A stretch of 64,000 bases of DNA from a virus, in the IMG/VR virus record IMGVR_UViG_3300031552_000001, positions 62,001 through 126,000 of that record; one strand, 5' to 3'. This document shows positions 16,232 to 25,400 of this stretch, in pieces; position 1 is the first letter of the stretch, and each line of letters opens with the position of its first letter. The notes under the pieces were generated by a model that saw only the letters and a list, made by a program, of their open reading frames with translations, searched no databases and was not told the DNA's origin. The position numbers and the translations under genes are program-made.

Positions 16232-18244
16232 TTAATTAGAAAAACTCAGCTCTTTTTGCTGAAGAGACTGTAAACCTAAAATTACGTCTTCCAACGCCGC
16301 AAGCATTCGCTCTACGGCAACTTCTGGGACCTCTTTAAGGCCAATCCTAACCGCTAACAAAAGCTCGGCTAATTTAGACGACGCGGCTTGCAGCGCAGGC
16401 AATAGGTCAACGAAAGTAGAGACGTTTTCAGCGTTTAGAAACCCCAAACCCAAGATCTTGTCCGCTGTAAGCGCATCATCCAGTACAGTAGCTTCCTTAG
16501 CTAAAAAGTAATTGTAAATAGGGGGGTTTAGCTCCGACAGTTCCTTTTTTAGCTCTCCTCTGATGGAAGCTAGCTTCTCTCCTACAGAACCCAACACCTT
16601 GAGGCCCCCTACTGAAACTCTCTCCCCGCGTTGGGCTCTATCCAAAGCAGTTTTACAAAACGTCGGCTCCATGCCCAACGCTACCCCTAAGAACATCGCA
16701 TCTTTTCTGTTGACGAATTTGGTGTAGTCCGAGGCAACTTTAGCAATCGCGGGCCCTCTGAACGTAAATATGTCTGCGGTATCGCCTACTATATCCACCG
16801 TGCCAAGCTTGTTATCGAACGCGAGTTTCGAAAACATAGTAGGGTCAGAAACGAGCTCCGTTTTACCTCTCAGGGGCATCCAGTTTAAGAAATTGGGGAG
16901 CACCCACTCCGATTCCCCCATCTGTACTGGCTTGGCTAGTCCTTCTCCAAAAGAAAACGTTACTTGACCCCCTAGCTCTGTTTCCGCCAAGAAACGAACC
17001 CCTGTTGGGGACTGCATTGAGCTGATTACCGTCATCGGAACAAAAGCTTTTGCCGTACCGTGGTCTATGTAATAAAGAGTGCCGTACCCTTTTGGTATCC
17101 CTTTTGGTATATCAGTGGACTTACCGGCTACCTCACCCGCAATTGTTTCCTGAACAGCGTACTGGGACCCATTGGTGAATAGCGACAGAGGAAGTACCTG
17201 CAAATCCAATGTCATGATCTTTGGAAACACCCACCCTATAAGAGTGTTGCCGGTGCTATCTTGCACTTTCCAAATACCAAACGAATCGGCGGCCTTCACC
17301 TCTTCAGCTTCTAAGGTTTGCTTCACAGGAGCGTCAGGACTTACTGTAACAGAGCCGTCACTTTCCAGCCGTTCTTGCATGTCCTGATCACCCATCATGT
17401 CTTGGGCAACCGACATGGGCACCTCTTCCTGCTGAGGAGCAAACATGCCGTCCGTAGCCCACTTCACTAGCGCTCTGTTGGTTCCCAGCTTACTTAGCTG
17501 TACAACAGTAGGTTTAATATGATTGGCTACGAAAGAAGCTACTTTTTCTGGGTCTGAGGGCGATAGTCTAAGAGCAGAAGCAAACGCTGCCTTTACCCCT
17601 TCGTTTCCATTACGTACTGCCGCATTCATCGAAGGGTCTGATAATGCTTCTTTAAGTCTCGAAGCGTGACCTTCTTTAATACGCCCGTATAGCAACGGCA
17701 AAAGCGGAAGATTTTCAATTTCCTTTTGCGCACTTCCTACTTTCGCCCCTCCAGAACCAAAACCCCCAAACCCCGATCGAAGAGGGGGCTGCAAATCATT
17801 GACCAGAGAGGGGTCCATTGGTCGAAGCCTAGTAACGTCAAAAGCCTCTGGCCTCATAAGCATCTCTCGAAGTCGGCTCTCTGTTAGCCTGTAATACTTC
17901 TTACCACTAATAAAAATATCCAAAGGAGAGAGCATCTGCTCTTTTACGACAATAGGTATGTGCGCTTTGTCTAACCCGGACGTCTGCATTTCCTCTACAG
18001 TCATCGCCGTTTTAGGCCTAACCTCAATAGAGCCGAAAGCGTAGCCTCTCTCTTCATCTTGCTTGTCTATAAGTACATGTACTTCATACGTGCTCAGATA
18101 CGGAAGCTGCTTGTACGCCTCTTGAATAATCTCTTGGGGCCAGTTATCGACATTATCCCCTAATCTGGTAAGCATCCCAGCAAGCTTTTCAGTTCCCTCA
18201 AATTGGATAGGGGCGTCAAGGAACAGGGCTTCTTGTACAGACAT
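16232..18244 (-). CDS. Hypothetical large virion protein
   Basis: A 670-residue protein starting MSVQEALFLDAPIQFEGTEK. The ATG at 18244 has GAGGAG seven bases upstream and is preferred to the one at 18259, which overlaps the upstream gene. There is a Gly-rich hinge near residue 165 (GFGGFGSGGAK) and an acidic Met/Gln-rich linker near 285-305. Three K-x-A-S motifs (EKVAS, AKVAS, EKLAS) occur. The C-terminal 100 residues are strongly helical. No family is recognised. Its place next to the spike gene suggests a baseplate, tail or injected protein. Confidence 0.7.
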   Translation of the reverse strand: MSVQEALFLDAPIQFEGTEKLAGMLTRLGDNVDNWPQEIIQEAYKQLPYLSTYEVHVLIDKQDEERGYAFGSIEVRPKTAMTVEEMQTSGLDKAHIPIVVKEQMLSPLDIFISGKKYYRLTESRLREMLMRPEAFDVTRLRPMDPSLVNDLQPPLRSGFGGFGSGGAKVGSAQKEIENLPLLPLLYGRIKEGHASRLKEALSDPSMNAAVRNGNEGVKAAFASALRLSPSDPEKVASFVANHIKPTVVQLSKLGTNRALVKWATDGMFAPQQEEVPMSVAQDMMGDQDMQERLESDGSVTVSPDAPVKQTLEAEEVKAADSFGIWKVQDSTGNTLIGWVFPKIMTLDLQVLPLSLFTNGSQYAVQETIAGEVAGKSTDIPKGIPKGYGTLYYIDHGTAKAFVPMTVISSMQSPTGVRFLAETELGGQVTFSFGEGLAKPVQMGESEWVLPNFLNWMPLRGKTELVSDPTMFSKLAFDNKLGTVDIVGDTADIFTFRGPAIAKVASDYTKFVNRKDAMFLGVALGMEPTFCKTALDRAQRGERVSVGGLKVLGSVGEKLASIRGELKKELSELNPPIYNYFLAKEATVLDDALTADKILGLGFLNAENVSTFVDLLPALQAASSKLAELLLAVRIGLKEVPEVAVERMLAALEDVILGLQSLQQKELSFSN

Positions 18245-18255
18245 GGTATTTCTCC

Positions 18256-19431
18256 TCACTTCGAGAAAGTCGTAGTGGACAGCAGCTCAGCGAGCTGCCC
18301 GTTAAGAGACGCTAAAGCAGGCGCGGCTACAACAGGCGTTCCTGGAGCAGCGCAGGTAAAAGAGGATATTTGGGTTATCAAGCTGGTAAGAAAAGACACT
18401 AATTTATCCCCTTTGACGAAAGGAGACGTAGCTCCGTTACCGAGGTGTATTACTGGAGAGTCTAACTGAGCTTTAGTCGCACTTTTCAGAACGGCTTCCG
18501 TTTTTCCTTCTACTACTACCCGTGCGGACGTAGACCTTACAGCAGTCTCTTGCTGAGCTTCTGCCGTAAATGAGCTCCCTGCACTCAACTCTATAGAGCC
18601 GTCAGTGGCACCCATGACAATATCTCCCTCAGACACCGTCAGCCCCCAACTCTTTTTTACTTCCCATGCTATACTTCCTTCTTTGGAAATATCCATATGA
18701 GCTACTATAGCCGCGCCCTCTTCTCCAGACTCAAACACCTCCAACAGCAGTGTAGTAGCTTCGCTCTCCCCGTGGGAACCAATACTAAGCGTAGCAACAT
18801 GCCCTCGGTCGTTCCCTTTTTCCTTAACCTTCAAAGAAAATTTTGTTAAGGCCTCACCGTCCGTGGTCTGGTCATCTCTCTCTGTGCTCCACACGAGCTC
18901 TCCACCAAAGGTAAAAAGCTCATAGTTCTCACAAAAATCTCTAATGAAATTTCGAATAGGGACGTACATTCTTTGGGCTGTTGGAGTGGCCCCTATTTGT
19001 ACTACTCCCCCCCGTCTCAAAACTACAAAGTTCTCGTCTCTCGTTCGTAACATAATATCGCCGGGATTTAGGGTTTGTCTTCCTCCTCTAAAACCGTCAA
19101 AATCCATGTCATGAGCGGACTGAAAGCCTAAGACAAAAGGAGCAGCAAACCTGCCCCCGCTGGGGACACACACCCACACCATAGACCCTACTTCCGGTTG
19201 TGCGTAAACACCCTCTCCATTAGCGAAATGAAAATACGGGCTCATTACCTGTAAGTCAAAATACCTCTTATTTCCCAGTTCGCTAATGCAGTCTACACTC
19301 CAGCTCTCTATGTTAACGTTAATCACTCTACACGTTTCTATAGACGCTCCTCTCCATTCTGACTCTAATATGCTAACTGGTTGTGGAGGTCTGCCTGTAG
19401 GGCCTAAGTTATTTAAAGGGGTAGTTGGCAT
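18256..19431 (-). CDS. Baseplate/central spike protein (OB-fold plus beta-helix, gpV/gp5-like)
   Basis: A 391-residue protein. Residues about 45-105 form a gp5/gpV-type OB-fold (YFDLQVMSPYFHFANGEGVY, then PEVGSMVWVCVPSGGRFAAP). Residues about 115-330 are repetitive beta-strands typical of a trimeric beta-helix needle (MLRTRDENFVVLRRGGVVQI, SEGDIVMGATDGSIELSAGS). The C-terminus (HLGNGATSPFVKGDKLVSFL) resembles the end of such spike proteins. It would form the membrane-piercing tip of the tail tube, implying a contractile or comparable baseplate. It lies 19 bases downstream of the RNA polymerase gene. Confidence 0.75.
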   Translation of the reverse strand: MPTTPLNNLGPTGRPPQPVSILESEWRGASIETCRVINVNIESWSVDCISELGNKRYFDLQVMSPYFHFANGEGVYAQPEVGSMVWVCVPSGGRFAAPFVLGFQSAHDMDFDGFRGGRQTLNPGDIMLRTRDENFVVLRRGGVVQIGATPTAQRMYVPIRNFIRDFCENYELFTFGGELVWSTERDDQTTDGEALTKFSLKVKEKGNDRGHVATLSIGSHGESEATTLLLEVFESGEEGAAIVAHMDISKEGSIAWEVKKSWGLTVSEGDIVMGATDGSIELSAGSSFTAEAQQETAVRSTSARVVVEGKTEAVLKSATKAQLDSPVIHLGNGATSPFVKGDKLVSFLTSLITQISSFTCAAPGTPVVAAPALASLNGQLAELLSTTTFSK

Positions 19432-19450
19432 TGTATGGGGGCCTTTAGCT

Positions 19451-22400
19451 CTAATACGCCCAAGGGGTGTCAGAAGGCGGTTGACCGAATTCTTTTCCTA
19501 CAGCCATGCCGGGTATGGGGTGGGTACCGTGCAAAACAGACTTCCACCCTTTCGCTGCGGCATCCAGTATAGTGCTCTTCAAGCTCCTGCTTTGAAGTCT
19601 GGCAATCCAGTCAGTTTGTAGCTCCAACGGAAGCATGTTCACGCCCTGCAACACCGGCTTATACGTCACTTGTTTCTGCCCCGGCTTCAAGTTACGATTG
19701 AACGCCGCTATCTCCGAAGTAGCCGCATGATCTCCTCTAAGCAATGTGTCGTGATCTCCAGGGTCTACTACTTCGCTCAAATTAGTCATAGCCCTGACAA
19801 ACGTCTCCACATTACGTCTTCGAACAGGCCCCTCGTCTTTATATGCGTTCCAAATCTCGTCCGTTAGATACTGCTGCACAGTGTTTATATTAGTGCGCGC
19901 CAACATATCTCTTGGGTTTTTGGGGCCGTCAGAAAGAGCGTCCCCCGCCTTAACTTCTTGCCCCTTCTTTACGGATATTGACCTAGTTGCAGGCACATAG
20001 TGAGGCACGGCAGACTCTAAACTAGACGCCTTATTCGGAGACACCATGACTCTCCAGCCGCCTGCCGGGTCTTTCTCTATTTTCGACACTGACCCTTCTG
20101 TATCTGCTAAAGTAGCCGCCCCGGGAAGTTTTTTAGGCACGTTAAGCAACTGCTCCAGTCGATTAAATAGACTTGTAGCGCTAGTGCCTTTAGCTCCTAC
20201 AATTCCGCCGGTATGAAAAGAATTATGCGTGCGTATTTTATTAGCGCTAAACGCCCTACTTGCAGTAGACAAATCGTAAGTCCAACCGCTGTACTTTACT
20301 TCCCTTACAGACACCACTTTCGAATAATAAAGATCGGGATAAAGCTCTGGTCCCGCATATCTGCATAAAAAAGACCAAGCTTTTTTAAAAAGAGAAGTCA
20401 CTTTCTCAAAAACCCCAGGACTTTTAGAAGAAGACCACTCTCGAGTAATGCCTACGTATCTTCCATTGATTGCCCTTGTGTGAAAAGCAGCCTCTTGTTG
20501 TTCTTTATAAGCCTCTTTCGAAATCAGTGTGGTCCTTAAACACCCTGCGCAACTTACGAGCACCAAATCATACTTAGTGCTATTTCTATAGCCCCTAACA
20601 TCACGCACGGGTTCTGCGCATCCACAAAAACCACACTTGCCGGAGCCTGTTCTCGCCAACGTTGCGTGGTTGCCTTGCGCTATCAAGTAACTTCCGCTCT
20701 CCGTCCTCATTTCGTACATCGTATCGCAAGGCTCGTGCCTCTGTATTGTGTACACCGCGGTATATTCATACCCATCCCATACTTTTAGCCGCTCTGTAAC
20801 TTTTGTTTCCATCCCTCTATCTACAGAAACGTCGCTGTATACTTGATCCCAAAGAGATTTCAGAGTCAGTATAGATACCGCCCCGTCTGTAGTTTTTATG
20901 CGCACCTCAGAGTCTTCGGCTAAGCAGTTCATGGCTAACTGCGTTGCGGGCTCACCCAATGCCTGCGCAGCTATTACTCCGACGTTAGAGCCGGGAGAAT
21001 GTAGCTTTCCTTCTTCATTCAGACCGTAGCATTTGCTACATAAGCCCTTACCGTGAGCGCATTTTAGTGGAGATCTAACTTCCAGCTTAGTAATTTTGTT
21101 GTTTCTCAGCCGGCTCAGGAGATCGGGGGTCACTAAAGTACCTGCGGGCACTTTTCCTTTATCTATACCGGCCTTTACTCCCAAATCGATATCCTTAACA
21201 GTAAATCTGTCAAGAACGTCGTTGTTGTCTACGGGCAGAACCACGCCCTTAGTGGTGCCGCAATCATCATCCACTATCAGTTGATTCATAGCGGTATTCA
21301 CAAGATGTTTAGACATCTTACCGGGAGCCTGGGTACCCTGAACTCGGCCTATTGTGCCCATTCGAGCTCCGTGCATAGAGGCAAAGTAAGAGCCGATATC
21401 CAGCCCCTCTGAATAGGATTTAGGGATAGGGATCGGGACAGGTTCTCCCCTAGAATCGGCAACCAGCATAGGCGCCACAGTCATTTGCTTAAACTGAGAC
21501 CAACTGCCTCTAGCACCAGACTTCACCCAGTCGTACATTCTATTCTTGCTACGGTCTGCTCGTTTCTTGGCCACGCCGTGAATTTTATCTGCGGCAGAGG
21601 CATAAAGCTTTACGATCTCTTCCTTTCGTCTGATTGGACCATATGTCTTGGACCGTATTTTAGCTTCCTTGCCGGCAGCGTCTTTCAATACCTCATCTCG
21701 ATATTCACGGTCTGATAAGAAGTCATCTAGCCCAATAGACATCCCAGTAGCGTATTCGTTTCCGATATCCTTTAGCCGGTCAGCAACTACCCCAAAATCC
21801 TTCGGAGACTTCTTTGCAACTTCCGTAAGCAAAGAGTTCAAAGTCTTCTTATCGAGCATGAAAGAAGTGTCATTTAGTATCCTAGAGTCTCGAAGGTCTG
21901 TAGGTAAGGAGTGGTACAGCATAACTCTACCTACCGTAGTCTTTACGGGCCCTGCTGCTTTTTTGAACAGGGCGCCAAAGGGGTCTCCGTCCAACTCGTT
22001 TAGCTTAATAGGATCGGTAAGCCGAATACGGCCCTCCTTTACCGCTCTCGCGGCATCCGCCACAGAAGAGAAACGAACAGGATCCCTATCCTCTACTTCC
22101 GTAAGCTTATAAAGCCCCATCATTGATTCTTGAGTAGGCTTAGACATAAGGTAGCCGGTAGTAGGGCTAAACAAATTAAAGGAAGGCAGCATCTTTATCG
22201 CTTCCTTCACAGCCTTCTGACTCACAGGTACGAAAGCGCTCATTTTGTCACCGTCGAAGTCAGCGTTGAAACCCGAAGTGACTAACGGGTGGACTTGAAC
22301 AGCCTTTCCTTCAATAAGCCTAGGTCTAAATGCTTGTACTCCAAACTTATGTAAAACAGGGTCTCTCTTAATAATGATAGGACGTTCATCTACCACAACC

Positions 22401-25400
22401 TGCAAGGCATCCGCTGCCGCGGGATGGTTTTTCTTTACCATGTCTTGTGCATCCAGAGGCTTGTGCCCTAACTGCACTAAACGACGTATTACAAAAGGCT
22501 TATATAGCTCCGCCGCTGCTTTTCTTGGTAACCCTACTTCATCTAAACTAAGAGAAGGCTCAGGGGTGATAACTCCCCGCATAGACAGGTCTTGTCGCCT
22601 TCCTATGATTTTATCTTGGAAAAAACCCTCCTTAGGCTGCCCACCTTTCTCGCCAGACCCGGAGATAGTTTGCATTATAGCGTTTCTATGCTTGCCTTGA
22701 TGAACCCCTCCCGTAAGCATTACAGCTTTTAACCCGTCGTATAGAGCAGACTGAAGCTCTACTTTTTCTTCTGGGGGAAGTGCAGAATCGAACCCTTTCA
22801 GCTTCGAATTTACATGTCCTATGTGATTGTAAAGGCGGTTCACGTCATCGTACCGAATCACGCCATTATCCATAACTATGATAGGTCTGAAAACCGGAGG
22901 CAGCACCGGCAGATGCTTCATTGTGTACGCTTCAGAAGGGGACAAACCGGCCCTATCCAGGGCTCTTAGGTATTTAAGTTTTTTGTTGGCATCATTAAGC
23001 TTCGAAGCTCTAAGAGTAGGTAAACGATCTTCTATGTCTTTCTTCATCTTTTTTAGGTCTAGTGCTTTAACAGCGGCTACTATCGCTTGAGGGCCTGTCA
23101 TACCGTTTAGGCGCTCCCCTCCTGTAACTATGCGATTAAAGCTATTTTGGTTTAGACCAAGCAGAGAAGATATGGGCCCCTCAAATACAGGATTCGGCAT
23201 TCTTTCCGGAAGAGGAACATGCGACCATTTCGTACCGCGTACGCCGCCCGTAACTTTTGGATCAAATATACCTCCCACTTCCTCACGAGCATCCTTAGCC
23301 CACAACGCTCTACCCGCGTCAGCTAAGGCCCCATTGCTCATTTCTAAGACTTTTTTGTCGGTAAGGGGCTGTAGTATTAGGTTGTTACCCTCTTTGCTGA
23401 TATCTAGCCCCATTCCCTTGAGGTATCCTTCGAACTTTTTGAACACGAACGGCACTTTTGGGGTAGGCACTGAATCGCCTGCCTGTAGCTGAGTCCAAAA
23501 CTCATCGTTGAAATCCGACTTCAAGGTCTGCATTTCTCTGATGTTTTCTCTAGCGTTATGGGCCAGTAGGGCATACAGCCCCATTGCGTCCATAGTCTGT
23601 CCGCCTTTAGGTCCCCCACCGGAAGGAAGTAGGTTAGAGTCATACGCATCTCTAGATCGTACAGACAGCCCCTTATCGGCCGTATGGTGAAGCTTCAAAA
23701 TATATTGTGGGCCAGTAAGTACGTCAGGGAATTTTCTTCCCGTCTCGGGGTCATAGAGGTCCTCGGTGTCGCTCACGCCGTTCTTTTTCAGCTCATCTCT
23801 AAGATGGCGAGTGTAGTCTGTAATTTTCGGATCAAAATTATTGACGACGTAAGGCTTACCTTTTTTCTCAGCAAGCTTTGCAGCAGCAGTCTCCAACACT
23901 TGCCCCAAATTTATCCGGGTCGGGACCCCAGTCTGGTTTAGAAGCACCTCTACCGGCTTGCCTTCTTTTGTCTTAGGCATCTCGCTGTCTGGAATTACTC
24001 GAGTAACCACTCCCTTATTTCCATGACGACCAACTATCTTATCTCCCACGTCTGCGGGAACCTCGGCCCTAACATAGACGGTAGTGTTTTTTCCGTGTTT
24101 TGCTACCCTAGTGACTGTCCCGGGAACATCTTTGGTCCATCTAATCTCTCTAGGCTTCCACGGTCTAATAAGGCCTTTCGAAAATAGACCTAATTTCTGT
24201 TCGTCAGGAGTTACGTTTTCCTCCTTCAACACTCCAAATAGGATATCGTCTTTGTTTACAGTTTGTCCCTCTCTTATAATGGCGTCCTCATCCAGCTTAT
24301 CTGATTGCTCTTTCGTAACCTTACCGGCCATATAAGACATGAATTTCTTTTTATCTAACTGGATACTTTTTTCGGCCGTAACTTTTTCTCTAAATAAATG
24401 TTCGCTGTTTCCGCACCATCTAGGCTTCCCGTTCCTACGAACGTAAACGACTCCAGAGGGCACTGACACGCACCACACTTTAATAGGCTCTTTAAGTTTT
24501 GTAAGCTTGAGTTTAGAAAAATCAGAGGCATTAAGGTGAGGCGAGTGTTCCTCTCCAAGTATTGATACTCGGTAGGAATCTACCGTAGCGGTTACTACTT
24601 CTCCAGTAGACTTTGTAGAGGAATAGCCTGCTTTGCAGTGAATGGACCAATTAGCAGAGTACCCGCAGTGTAACGCTAACCGCTGCACATCGTCTCGTAG
24701 TCGAACACTAGAGGTAAAATATGACCCCTTCTTTTGCATAGAAAGTCCGCCGTCCCCTAAAAGCAGACCTTCCAAAAGTATGCGCGACTGCCTTTGGCTC
24801 AAAGACCAAACCCATTCTGGTAGGTACTTATCTACGGCTTTACCAAACTGACTAAGATAAGACGCCGCTTGCTTGCTAGACCAAAGCCAACGATCGCAGC
24901 TAGCCAAAGTCCCAAACCCTAACCGGGACGAAAGCTCTTTCAGAACTTTTTTTACTCTAGGCTTAAACTGCCGTATCGAGACCTTCGGGGACTTTTCGTT
25001 GCCCCCTCCTTTATAATCGCAGTGACCCTCTGCAATATACAACCCGAACAACAGGCACCAGTCGTCCATGTTTATAGAAAGTGGAGAGATTTCACGAGAA
25101 TTATATTCAGGACCATGGGGGTTACATTTTCTTATCGACGGCAACCTAAAGACATCTTGATCTGGGCCCGCATTCTCTGCTGTGCGAAGTAGTCTAACTC
25201 TTTTATTTAATAAAAGACTAGCTTCTACTTTTTCGAACACCTTCTTCTTAGACGGACTGACGTACAGTTTATGAGTAGGCGTAACGCAAATATCAAATTG
25301 ACGAGAGGAAGCCATCGCCATTGTGTCTGACAATCCATCATGAAACTCTATTATGCTTTGGTAAGACAGTTTTCCATCTTGAAGAGAAGCCACAAGGTCG

